From Salibaculum sp031581025 (GTDB taxonomy: Bacteria > Pseudomonadota > Alphaproteobacteria > Rhodobacterales > Rhodobacteraceae): a DNA stretch of 48,854 bases. Below the pieces are notes generated by a model, which was not told the origin of the DNA, ran no database searches, and worked only from the letters and a program-made list of their open reading frames with translations. Shown piece by piece: positions 41,940 through 48,854 of this stretch; within the stretch, counting starts at the first letter, position 1; the number at the start of each line of letters is the position of its first letter. The position numbers and the translations under genes were made by a program. The DNA lies in assembly GCF_031581025.1 (NCBI RefSeq), contig NZ_JAVLCA010000018.1, one strand, 5' to 3'.

Positions 41940-43601
41940 ATGCGCCGCCTTTTGCTGACAACCGCATTGATCGCCGGGCCGTTTCTGGCACAGGCCGAGG
42001 ACGCGGCGCTGATTCTCGGGGTCGAACGCTACGAGCGGCTTGACCGTGTCTCTCGGGCCGACAACCTGCTGGACTCGCAGGAGGGGCTGCGCAGCCTGGG
42101 CTTTGCGGTGCAGGCGCGCGCCAATCCGCGCGGCGATGTTGCCCATGACGTGGCCGCCGCCTTTGCCGAGGACGCAGAGACCGCGGAACGGATTGTCGTG
42201 GCACTGTCGGGGCATTTCGTGACCGACGGGCGGCGCAACTGGCTGCTGACCGCTGAGGCGCAGGACCCAAGGCTGTTCGGGATGCGCGCCTACGCGCTCT
42301 CGGTGGACAGCCTGTTGCAGGTTCTTGCGGCCCGGCCCGGGCAGGCCATTCTATTGCTCGCGCCCGGCGATGCGCGCGACCTCGATCTGTCCGGGCCGGT
42401 GCTGCGCCCCGGACTGGGCGCGCTTGAGATACCGCAGGGGCTCACGGTGCTGCGTGGCGACCCTTCGGATGTGGCCGATTTCATGGAAAACGATCTGGTC
42501 GAACCCTCGGCCGATCTCTCGGTGGCGCTCGAAGATCGCTCCGACCTTGTGGTCGCCGGGTTCCTGATGCCCGGCTGGTCGCCGATGCCCGCTGCGATCG
42601 AAGCCTTCCCCGAAGACCCCGAGACCCCCGACGAGGATCGCCTGATCGCCGAGGCCGCCGCCTGGGACGTGGCAGAGGCCGATGACGACGTGGACGGCTA
42701 CCGCGCCTATATCCGCGCCTTTCCCGATGGCCGCTTCGTGGACCTCGCCGAAGAGCGGATCAGCGCCATCCTGGACGAGCCCAACCGTGATGCGCGCCTG
42801 GCCGAAGAGGCGCTGTCGCTGTCGGCCGGCGAGCGCCGCACGGTGCAGCGCAACCTCAATGTCCTCGACTATAACACACGCGGCATCGACGGCATCTTCG
42901 GCCCCGGGACCCGACAGGCCGTCACCAACTGGCAGCAATCCAACGGCTATCCGCAGACCAGCTATCTGACCCGTGGCCAGATCAACCGTCTCGACGCGCA
43001 GGCCGAACGGCGCCGCGCGGAGATCGCCGCGCAGGAAGAACGCGAACGGGCCGAGGCCGAGCGGCTGGATCGTGAATACTGGGCCGAGACCGGCGCGTTG
43101 GGCGACGAGGCGGGCTATCGCGCCTATCTGAGCCGCTATCCCGAGGGGCTTTTCGCCGATCTGGCCGAGCGCCGCCTGGCGGCCATCGACTCCGAGCGCG
43201 AGGACGCCGCGGACCTTGCCGATCGCTCGGCCTGGGGCATCGCGGATGCCGATGACACGGTCGCCGCCTACGAGGATTATCTGGCGGCCTGGCCCGACGG
43301 GGTCTTCGCCGAGGAGGCCCGCGCCCGCATCGCGCGGATGCAGGGGCCGGACGTCTCGGACGATGAGATTGCCACGGCCCGCGCGCAGGAAGACCGTCTG
43401 CAACTGAGCGGGGTGCGCGCGCAGCTTTTGGAGTTGCGCCTGCGCGACCTGGGCCTGTCGCCGGGGCCGCTCGACGGCGTCATAGATGACGAGACCCGTG
43501 GGGCCCTGCGCCGCTACCAGGAGGGGCAGGGCCTTCCGCCCAAGGGCTATGTCGACCAGGCGACGCTGGTGCGCCTCATGGCCGGGGCCACGGGGCGCTG
43601 A
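41940..43601 (+). CDS. secreted caspase-like pseudoenzyme with peptidoglycan-binding domains
   Basis: 553 residues, signal peptide MRRLLLTTALIAGPFLAQAE. Residues 22-150 align with the caspase (C14) p20 fold: DAALILGVERYERL, then ALSGHFVTDGRRNWLL with the catalytic-type His92. The Cys segment, normally LDACRxxP, reads LLAPGDARD (138-147), so the nucleophile is gone. Three ~38-residue repeats follow (240-277, 380-416, 430-467; each with YRAYxxxxPDG-like core). There are also two PG_binding_1 domains (about 297-352 and 495-547; DGIFGPGTRQAV and DGVIDDETRGAL) and a coiled coil at 355-378. It is likely a periplasmic, wall-associated scaffold. AAAGGAG precedes the ATG. Confidence 0.82.
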   Translation: MRRLLLTTALIAGPFLAQAEDAALILGVERYERLDRVSRADNLLDSQEGLRSLGFAVQARANPRGDVAHDVAAAFAEDAETAERIVVALSGHFVTDGRRNWLLTAEAQDPRLFGMRAYALSVDSLLQVLAARPGQAILLLAPGDARDLDLSGPVLRPGLGALEIPQGLTVLRGDPSDVADFMENDLVEPSADLSVALEDRSDLVVAGFLMPGWSPMPAAIEAFPEDPETPDEDRLIAEAAAWDVAEADDDVDGYRAYIRAFPDGRFVDLAEERISAILDEPNRDARLAEEALSLSAGERRTVQRNLNVLDYNTRGIDGIFGPGTRQAVTNWQQSNGYPQTSYLTRGQINRLDAQAERRRAEIAAQEERERAEAERLDREYWAETGALGDEAGYRAYLSRYPEGLFADLAERRLAAIDSEREDAADLADRSAWGIADADDTVAAYEDYLAAWPDGVFAEEARARIARMQGPDVSDDEIATARAQEDRLQLSGVRAQLLELRLRDLGLSPGPLDGVIDDETRGALRRYQEGQGLPPKGYVDQATLVRLMAGATGR

Positions 43602-43651
43602 GGGGCCATTCGTCGGACTTCGTCGGACGCTGGAGGGCGGGTGTGCCAATA

Positions 43652-43684
43652 CAAAAGGCCACGCCCCTTCGGACGCGGCCTTTC
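43652..43684 (-). terminator. terminator of rpmJ (possibly bidirectional)
   Basis: On the minus strand AAAGGCCGCGTCC and GGGGCGTGGCCTTTT form a 12-bp stem with two G-T pairs and a short loop, then T-rich sequence. On the plus strand the same hairpin lies about 50 bases after the caspase-like gene. Confidence 0.8.
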
Positions 43685-43705
43685 ATGTCTGTCCTCGGCC
43701 GGGGG

Positions 43706-43831
43706 TCAGCCCTGGCGGGCCTTGAACCGACGCTGGGTCTTGTTGATGACGTAGACCCGGCCCTTGCGGCGCACGACGCGGCAATCGCGATGACGCTGCT
43801 TGAGCGAGCGGAGGGAATTGCGAACCTTCAT
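43706..43831 (-). CDS. rpmJ: 50S ribosomal protein L36
   Basis: 41 residues: MKVRNSLRSLKQRHRDC, then VVRRKGRVYVINKTQRRFK. This is the longer, Cys-poor alphaproteobacterial L36 that lacks the complete zinc-ribbon (CxxC...) set of the 37-38 residue form, so it likely does not bind zinc. The ATG at 43831 gives the family N-terminus. Followed by a good terminator. Confidence 0.95.
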   Translation of the reverse strand: MKVRNSLRSLKQRHRDCRVVRRKGRVYVINKTQRRFKARQG

Positions 43832-43906
43832 GGCGCTGATCCTTCTGTCGCGGCGCGGCGATGCGCCTTGGGTTGCATTTTGCGCCTTTTCGGGCACGAT
43901 ATTCCA

Positions 43907-43981
43907 TGGTGGGCGATACTAGGTTCGAACTAGTGACCCCTTCGATGTCAACGAAGTGCTCTACCACTGAGCTAATCGCCC
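43907..43981 (-). tRNA. tRNA-Val (anticodon GAC)
   Basis: 75 nt including an encoded CCA. On the minus strand the acceptor GGGCGAT pairs with ATCGCCC; the D-arm is GCTC/GAGC, the anticodon stem CTTCG/CGAAG with loop TTGACAT (anticodon GAC, valine), and the T-arm ACTAG/CTAGT with TTCGAAC. The discriminator base is A. All stems are perfect. Confidence 0.97.
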
Positions 43982-44048
43982 TTGCCGTCGGCCATTCGCA
44001 TGTCCTGTAACAAAACAGGACGCGGGCGAACCGCGTCGGGTAGCACGG

Positions 44049-44077
44049 GCTATATAAAGAGTCGCAACGGGGATCAA
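44049..44077 (-). promoter_or_regulatory. sigma-70-type promoter of tRNA-Val
   Basis: On the minus strand TTGATC (44077-44072), 17 bases, TATAGC (44054-44049), about 67 bases before the tRNA. A hairpin GTCCTGT/ACAGGAC (44003-44022) lies in the leader. Confidence 0.5.
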
Positions 44078-44129
44078 GGGCTTTTGGCAAATCCCCGAAA
44101 CGGGCTAGACTACCCGGCAAGGAGTAGTC

Positions 44130-44993
44130 ATGACCGCACCAGCCTTCACCCTGTCACAGCCGCGCCGCCGCACCACCGCGACGGTCTTTGCCTCGCCCCA
44201 CAGCGGGCGCGCCTATCCCGAGTCCTTCATGACGGCGACGATTCTGACCGAGGCGCAGATTCGGTCCTCCGAGGATGCCTTTGTAGACGATCTCTTCGCG
44301 GGGGCGGTGGACCACGGGGCGCCGCTGCTGGCCGCATGGGCGCCGCGGGCCTTTCTTGATCTCAACCGCGGGGCCGACGAGCTGGACCCGGCGGTGATCA
44401 GCGGGCTGGGGCGGGGGGCGCACAACCCGCGCATCGCCTCGGGGCTCGGGGTGATCCCGCGCGTCGTCTCGAACGGGCGGCCGATCTATCGTGGCAAGAT
44501 CAGCCTGTCGGAGGCGCATGGCCGCATCCGCGATCACTGGCGCCCCTACCACGACCGGCTGCAGGCGCTCATGGACGACGCCGTCACGACCTTTGGCGAG
44601 GCGATCCTGATCGACTGCCACTCCATGCCGCACGAGGCGCTGGAAAGCATCGGCCCGCTGGGCGGCGCCCGGCCAGACGTCGTGCTGGGCGACCGGTTCG
44701 GTGCCTCGGCCGCGCCCGAGGTCGTGGACCGCATCGAGGCCGCGTTCGCCGAGGCGGGCTTCAAGGTGGCCCGCAACATGCCCTTTGCGGGGGCCTATAT
44801 CTGTCAGCACTACGGCCGTCCCGCGCGCCAGCGCCACGCCGTGCAGGTCGAGATCAACCGGGCGCTCTACTTGGACGAGGCGACGATCCGGGCCAGCGCC
44901 GATTATGCCGCGCTCAAGTCGACCCTGGACGGGGTGATCGCGGCGCTGTCCGATATCGGGCGGCCCTCTGAGAGGCCGGTCGCGGCCGAGTAG
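44130..44993 (+). CDS. N-formylglutamate amidohydrolase family protein
   Basis: 287 residues. Motifs: VFASPHSGRAYP at the N-terminus, FLDLNRGADEL and ILIDCHSMPHEA, which supply the zinc-binding residues of the HutG-type amidohydrolase fold, and GAYICQHYGRP. Canonical members hydrolyse N-formyl-glutamate in histidine degradation. No hut genes are nearby, so the natural substrate is open. AAGGAG precedes the ATG by 6 bases. Confidence 0.88.
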   Translation: MTAPAFTLSQPRRRTTATVFASPHSGRAYPESFMTATILTEAQIRSSEDAFVDDLFAGAVDHGAPLLAAWAPRAFLDLNRGADELDPAVISGLGRGAHNPRIASGLGVIPRVVSNGRPIYRGKISLSEAHGRIRDHWRPYHDRLQALMDDAVTTFGEAILIDCHSMPHEALESIGPLGGARPDVVLGDRFGASAAPEVVDRIEAAFAEAGFKVARNMPFAGAYICQHYGRPARQRHAVQVEINRALYLDEATIRASADYAALKSTLDGVIAALSDIGRPSERPVAAE

Positions 44994-45054
44994 CCGGTCA
45001 TCGTGCCCCGCGGCCTTTGCACGCGGGCGGGTCGGAAGGGATTTGGCGGGCGCG

Positions 45055-45711
45055 TCACGCCCCGTCGTCGAAGCCGTAGCCGAAACGCGCGATGTCCTCG
45101 GCGCAAAGCTCGGCCACGCGGGCCGCGTCGTCGTCGGTGTAATACCCGCGCCAGTCCGGCGCCCGGTCCGAGGGGTTGCTGTGCGGCAAGGCCAGGTCGA
45201 AGCCCAGATGGGCCCGCAACGGGGCCGAATCGTAGGCCCAATACTCCAGCCTTAAGTAGAGATCGTAGTGCTCCCGCCCCGCGCCATCCGTCATGTAGCG
45301 GCGGTAGGGTGTGGCGCGGATCGCGCGCTCGGTCGTCGCATGACGCAGGAACGCCGAAAAGGGCAGGGCCTGCGCGAGGGCCACCTGCGGGTGGTCGAAT
45401 GTCTGGTGCCGCAGCCAGTGGTAATAGCTGACCAACCGGTCCCAGGGGTTGCGGACAAGGGTGAAGGTGAAGAGCTCGGCCATCTCCTCGCGGGTGATCA
45501 GCCCCTCGGCCTCGGCGAGGGTCGAATGCTTCCACAGCCGCCCGGCGGTCGGGATGCCCCTCAGGCGCTTGCGCCGCCGCCGGGCCTTGGGCGTGTCGCC
45601 CACCAGCACGTCATCGGCCATGGCACGGTCCTCCAGCGCCAGCGCCATGGAGGTGCCGCCTGTCTTGGGGATATGCACAAAGATGTAGCGGCGGCCGCGC
45701 GACAGGATCAT
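45055..45711 (-). CDS. sulfotransferase family 2 domain protein
   Basis: 218 residues. The 5'-phosphosulfate-binding loop is IFVHIPKTGGTS (residues 10-21), and the 3'-phosphate site is LVRNPWDRLVSYYHW. Such enzymes move a sulfonate from PAPS to a sugar or lipid acceptor, often in capsule or glycolipid synthesis. Acceptor unknown; no glycan genes adjacent. Divergent from the acyl-CoA ligase with 144 bases between. Confidence 0.87.
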   Translation of the reverse strand: MILSRGRRYIFVHIPKTGGTSMALALEDRAMADDVLVGDTPKARRRRKRLRGIPTAGRLWKHSTLAEAEGLITREEMAELFTFTLVRNPWDRLVSYYHWLRHQTFDHPQVALAQALPFSAFLRHATTERAIRATPYRRYMTDGAGREHYDLYLRLEYWAYDSAPLRAHLGFDLALPHSNPSDRAPDWRGYYTDDDAARVAELCAEDIARFGYGFDDGA

Positions 45712-45773
45712 GGTGACAAGGATACGGCGGTTCGCGGCGGCAGGGAACGGATTTTCGCAATGGATCCGACCAC

Positions 45774-45785
45774 GTTAGGGCTAAC
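45774..45785. promoter_or_regulatory. short palindrome in the sulfotransferase/ligase divergent region
   Basis: GTTAG-GG-CTAAC, a perfect 5-bp dyad, 70 bases before the ligase start. Size fits a repressor half-site pair, but with a single copy chance is not excluded. Confidence 0.25.
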
Positions 45786-45855
45786 ACCCTTTGCCTTGAC
45801 GGCGCGGTCGCAGCATAGTCCGCTGAGAGCGAGGATCAGTAGAAGGACAGATCAC

Positions 45856-47478
45856 ATGGGATGGCTTTCCGACGAGACCGGGCTGGAAAAATGCGCGGCC
45901 AATTACGCGCCGCTTACGCCGCTGTCCTTCCTGCGCCGCGCGGTCTCGATCTGGCCCGAGCGCGAGGCGCTGGTCTATGGCAGCATCCGCCGCAGCTATG
46001 CCCAGTATCACGACCGGATCACCCGTCTGGCCTCGGGGCTGGCCAAGCTGGGCGTGGCACCGGGCGACGTTGTCTCCACCATCCTGCCCAACGTGGCTCC
46101 GGCGGCGGAAACGCATTTCGCCGTGCCGGCCTGTGGCGCGGTCCTCAATGCGATCAACACCCGGCTCGATGCCGATACGGTTGCCTATATCCTCGACCAC
46201 GGCGGCGCGCGCGTGGTGATCTGCGATTCGCAGTTCATGCCCACGCTGGCCGCCGCCCTGGAGCGCATGGAAGGCCCGGCCCCCACGATGATCGAGGCGC
46301 CCGACGATCAGGCCGGTGTCCATGCCGTTTCGGACGCCATGACCTACGAGGACATGATCGCCACGGGCGATGCCGATTTCGACTGGATCATGCCCGAGGA
46401 TGAATGGGAGTCGATCGCGCTCAATTACACCTCCGGCACGACGGGGCGGCCCAAGGGCGTGGTCTATCACCATCGCGGCGCCTATCTGAACGCCATGGCG
46501 CAGGTGGTGTCCTGGCGGCTGACGCTCTATCCGCGGTACCTGACCATCGTGCCGCTGTTCCATTGCAACGGCTGGTGTCACACTTGGATGATGCCGGTGC
46601 TGGGCGGCACCGTGGTCTGCTGCCGCGACGTGACCGCCGCCAGCATCTACGACGCCATCGCCGATGAGGGCGTGACCCATTTCGGCGGCGCACCCATCGT
46701 GCTCAACACCCTGATCAACGCCCGCGACGACGAACGCCGCCCCTTCGACCACCTGGTCGAGGTCTTCACCGCCGGGGCCCCGCCCCCCGTTGCCACGCTC
46801 AAGGCGATCGAGCCGCTGGGCTTTCACGTCACCCAGGTCTACGGGCTGACCGAGACCTACGGCCCGGCCAACGAGTGCCTCTGGCAAGAGGAATGGGACG
46901 ACCTGCCCGAGGACGAACGCTACGAGATCAAGGGCCGCACCGGCGTCGGCATGCCGGTGATCGAGCACACCACCGTCATGGACCCCGACAGCATGGACCA
47001 GGTGCCCATGGACGGCGCGACCCTGGGCGAGATCATGTTCCGCGGCAACGGGGTGATGAAGGGCTACTTCAGGAATCCCACGGCCACGCAAGAGGCCTTC
47101 AAGGGGGGCTATTTCCACTCGGGCGACATCGCCTACCAGCATCCCGACGGCTACATGAAGATCGCCGACCGGTCCAAGGACATCATCATTTCGGGCGGTG
47201 AGAACATCAGCTCGGTCGAGGTCGAGGGTGCGCTTATGCATCATCCCGACGTTCTGCTTTGTGCCGTGGTCGCCATGCCGGACGACAAATGGGGCGAGGT
47301 TCCCTGCGCCTTCGTCGAGATGAAGGATGGCCATGCCTGCACCGAGGAAGACCTGATCGCCTTTTCCCGCGACCGGCTGGCCGGGTTCAAGCGGCCCAAG
47401 AAGGTGGTCTTCCGGGACTTGCCCAAGACCTCGACCGGCAAGATCCAGAAGTTCGAGCTGCGCAATCACTTCAAGTAG
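45856..47478 (+). CDS. long-chain/medium-chain acyl-CoA ligase, DmdB-like
   Basis: 540-residue ANL-superfamily enzyme: adenylates a carboxylic acid, then forms the CoA thioester. The P-loop is YTSGTTGRPKG, with YGLTETYGPA, GYFHSGDIAYQHPDGYMKIADRSKDIIISGGENIS in overlapping A8 motifs, and the A10 lysine in PKTSTGKIQK. The N-terminus (MGWLSDETGLEKCAANYAPL) and overall reading resemble the methylmercaptopropionyl-CoA ligase DmdB of roseobacters, which works in DMSP demethylation. DmdB relatives also use ordinary short and medium fatty acids, so specificity is not settled. No dmdA, dmdC or dmdD is in the window. Confidence 0.85.
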   Translation: MGWLSDETGLEKCAANYAPLTPLSFLRRAVSIWPEREALVYGSIRRSYAQYHDRITRLASGLAKLGVAPGDVVSTILPNVAPAAETHFAVPACGAVLNAINTRLDADTVAYILDHGGARVVICDSQFMPTLAAALERMEGPAPTMIEAPDDQAGVHAVSDAMTYEDMIATGDADFDWIMPEDEWESIALNYTSGTTGRPKGVVYHHRGAYLNAMAQVVSWRLTLYPRYLTIVPLFHCNGWCHTWMMPVLGGTVVCCRDVTAASIYDAIADEGVTHFGGAPIVLNTLINARDDERRPFDHLVEVFTAGAPPPVATLKAIEPLGFHVTQVYGLTETYGPANECLWQEEWDDLPEDERYEIKGRTGVGMPVIEHTTVMDPDSMDQVPMDGATLGEIMFRGNGVMKGYFRNPTATQEAFKGGYFHSGDIAYQHPDGYMKIADRSKDIIISGGENISSVEVEGALMHHPDVLLCAVVAMPDDKWGEVPCAFVEMKDGHACTEEDLIAFSRDRLAGFKRPKKVVFRDLPKTSTGKIQKFELRNHFK

Positions 47479-47538
47479 CATCGCGGCGCGATCTGCCCTA
47501 TCCTGCCGCCAATCAAGGTGGCAGGGCAGGCCCCGCAG

Positions 47539-48555
47539 ATGACCGCACTCAAGGAATTCGCACGGCTGGAGAGCGAAGGCCTCTGGCGCGCCGATCCGCA
47601 GGATCAGCGGCGCGAAGTGATCCTGACGTTCGGCGATGCCACCCTCGTGATCACCGACAGCGCCGGGCGGGCGCTGGCGCATTGGTCGCTGCCGGCCATC
47701 GCGCGGATCAATCCCGGCGAACGTCCGGCACTGTTCAGCCCCGACCCCGAGGGCAACGAGACGCTCGAGATCGCCGACGCCGTCATGATCGACGCCATCG
47801 AGAAGGTGCGCAAGACCATCCTGCGGGCCCGGCCCCGTCCCGGGCGGTTGCGCAACCTCGGGCTTGCGGCCGTGGCGCTGGCGCTGGTGGCCCTGGCGGT
47901 CTTCTGGCTGCCCGGCGCGCTGGTGCGGCAGGCGCAATCGGTGGTCCCGTCGGTCAAGCGGGCCGAGATCGGTGCCGGGCTTCTGGGCCATATCGAGCGG
48001 CTGACCGGGCCAAGCTGCCGCACGCCGCTGGGCACCGACGCCTTGGCGCGGTTGCATGAACGGGTGCTGGGCCCCGAGGCGGGCGGGCAGATCGTCATCG
48101 TGCCGGATGGTCCGGACCGGGCGCTCTACCTGCCCGGCGGTCTGATCGTCATGACCCGCGACCTTGTCGAGGACACCGAAGACCCGGCGGCGGTGGCCGG
48201 CCACGTTCTGGCCGCGCTGGGCCAGGGCCAGGCCGAGGACCCGCTGGTCGCCGTGCTGGAGCATGCCGGGCTGGGCGCCACGGTGAAGTTGCTGACCACC
48301 GGCGATCTGCCGTCCGAGGCGCTGCGCGGCTATGCCGAGGCCCTGCTGACGCGTCGGCCCGCCGCTTTGGACACCGACCGGCTGATCGCGTTCTTCGATG
48401 CCGCGCAGGTGCCCAGCACGCCCTACGCCTATGCTCGCGACATCACCGGCGAAAGTACGCTGGCCCTGATCGAGGCAGACCCGATGGCGGGCCGCGAGGC
48501 CCCGCTGCTGCTGTCGGATGGCGACTGGATCAGCATCCAGGGCATCTGCACCTGA
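47539..48555 (+). CDS. membrane protein with degenerate M48-like peptidase domain
   Basis: 338 residues, not a named family I can be sure of. An N-terminal ~100 residues look like a small beta domain, with one membrane segment at about 107-125. The region around 195-228 reads ALYLPGGLIVMTRDLVEDTED then AAVAGHVLAALG, aligning with the M48 pattern of LPGG, strand and HExxH helix. At the catalytic site HExxH has become H222-V-L-A-A, so zinc and proteolysis should be lost. Start: ATG at 47539 is preferred, while a GTG seven codons earlier (47518) is possible; both have weak ribosome sites. Confidence 0.7.
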   Translation: MTALKEFARLESEGLWRADPQDQRREVILTFGDATLVITDSAGRALAHWSLPAIARINPGERPALFSPDPEGNETLEIADAVMIDAIEKVRKTILRARPRPGRLRNLGLAAVALALVALAVFWLPGALVRQAQSVVPSVKRAEIGAGLLGHIERLTGPSCRTPLGTDALARLHERVLGPEAGGQIVIVPDGPDRALYLPGGLIVMTRDLVEDTEDPAAVAGHVLAALGQGQAEDPLVAVLEHAGLGATVKLLTTGDLPSEALRGYAEALLTRRPAALDTDRLIAFFDAAQVPSTPYAYARDITGESTLALIEADPMAGREAPLLLSDGDWISIQGICT

Positions 48556-48584
48556 CAGGCTGGCCGGTGTGTGCGCGATGGCGG

Positions 48585-48613
48585 TTGACAGCCCCGCCCG
48601 GCGCGCGTATGCG
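48585..48613 (+). promoter_or_regulatory. sigma-70-type promoter of rpsD
   Basis: TTGACA (48585-48590), 17-base spacer, TATGCG (48608-48613). The transcript would start near 48620, giving a leader of about 100 nt before rpsD that includes a CCCC/GGGG hairpin near 48636-48648. Confidence 0.7.
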
Positions 48614-48718
48614 CTCCGCTTGTTGGTGTTGGTGGACCCCGCAAGGGGAAACCTGTCGTCCCGGATAGACTGGGAAGGAGGACAACGCCCTTCGCAACCT
48701 GAACGAAGGAGATCAGCC

Positions 48719-48854
48719 GTGACCAAACGCACGACTGCCAAGTACAAGATCGACCGCCGCATGGGCGAGAACATCTGGGGCCGCCCCAAGTCGCCCGTGA
48801 ACCGCCGCGAATACGGCCCCGGCCAGCACGGCCAGCGCCGCAAGGGCAAGGTGT
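48719..48854 (+). CDS. rpsD: 30S ribosomal protein S4, partial (5' end only)
   Basis: The first 45 codons of S4: TKRTTAKYKIDRRMGENIWG then RPKSPVNRREYGPGQHGQRR, the alphaproteobacterial N-terminus. It starts with GTG, with AAGGAGA 7 bases upstream. The window ends within the gene. S4 nucleates 30S assembly by binding the 5' domain of 16S rRNA. Confidence 0.95.
   Translation, partial: MTKRTTAKYKIDRRMGENIWGRPKSPVNRREYGPGQHGQRRKGKV

Noticed and set aside
43839..43870. TGATCC near rpmJ as an RpoE promoter
   Set aside because: Directed into the tRNA gene with ATGCGC at the -10 place; no gene on that strand starts after it.
45781..48849. 1022-codon open frame on the minus strand
   Set aside because: Antisense to the acyl-CoA ligase and its neighbour. 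Composition is His/Gly/Arg-rich with no family motif; it is a product of high third-position GC on the coding strand.

Overview
The window looks like chromosomal DNA of an alphaproteobacterium of the family Rhodobacteraceae (Rhodobacter/Roseobacter group). Evidence: high GC with strong third-position GC, many 4-nt ATGA stop/start overlaps, an RpoE-ChrR pair and an RpoHII-type sigma factor of the Rhodobacter kind, and rhodobacteral small families (DUF3035 lipoprotein, DUF1674, DUF3775). Most of the window is core chromosome; accessory or decayed material is limited to a few short stretches.

Layout. 1-957: broken comM (in-frame amber stop plus a 3' end replaced by unrelated sequence). 1171-7744: RpoE-type promoter, rpoH2, chaN-like gene, coaBC, dut, membrane-anchored moeB-like gene, M3 oligopeptidase. 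7718-9431 (minus): SH3 protein, cation diffusion facilitator, small coupled ORF. 9541-10527: D-2-hydroxyacid dehydrogenase. 10639-12299 (minus): panC-panB. 12300-12637: hairpin-rich intergenic element. 12638-16486: dimethylglycine/sarcosine dehydrogenase-like flavoprotein and a convergent DAO-family oxidoreductase. 16692-20800 (minus): rbfA, phosphodiester glycosidase, truB, DUF1643, RTX-repeat protein, rpsO. 20895-22296: dapB, small secreted protein, SDHAF4-like gene. 22364-33997: nine co-directional genes (rsmB, heparinase-like, purH, lspA, lipoprotein, two M16 peptidases, mutL, rmuC). 34012-35263 (minus): rpoE-chrR, divergent from a five-gene operon (35483-40149) that matches the layout of the Rhodobacter RpoE-controlled membrane-lipid operon. 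40232-41578: DUF3775, livF fragment, a frameshifted thpR and a 100-N scaffold gap. 41940-48854: caspase-like pseudoenzyme with peptidoglycan-binding domains, rpmJ, tRNA-Val(GAC), N-formylglutamate amidohydrolase, sulfotransferase, DmdB-like acyl-CoA ligase, degenerate M48-like membrane protein and the start of rpsD.

How the parts connect. The strongest signal beyond ordinary annotation is a photo-oxidative (singlet oxygen) stress module. rpoE-chrR lies on the right, its divergent operon is next to it, and rpoH2 lies 34 kb away. All three are preceded by a (T/C)GATCC-N18-TA(A/C) promoter with identical 18-nt spacing. ChrR keeps all expected zinc ligands in both domains, so the switch looks functional.

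Other points of interest are the two enzyme families that have lost catalytic residues (caspase-like at 41940, M48-like at 47539), the active/inactive M16 pair, and a 55-bp exact repeat flanking the N gap. Collapsing that repeat and removing one extra G restores thpR to an intact 184-codon frame, so the damage there is probably an assembly artefact. No CRISPR array, prophage, complete insertion sequence or obvious new defence system was seen.
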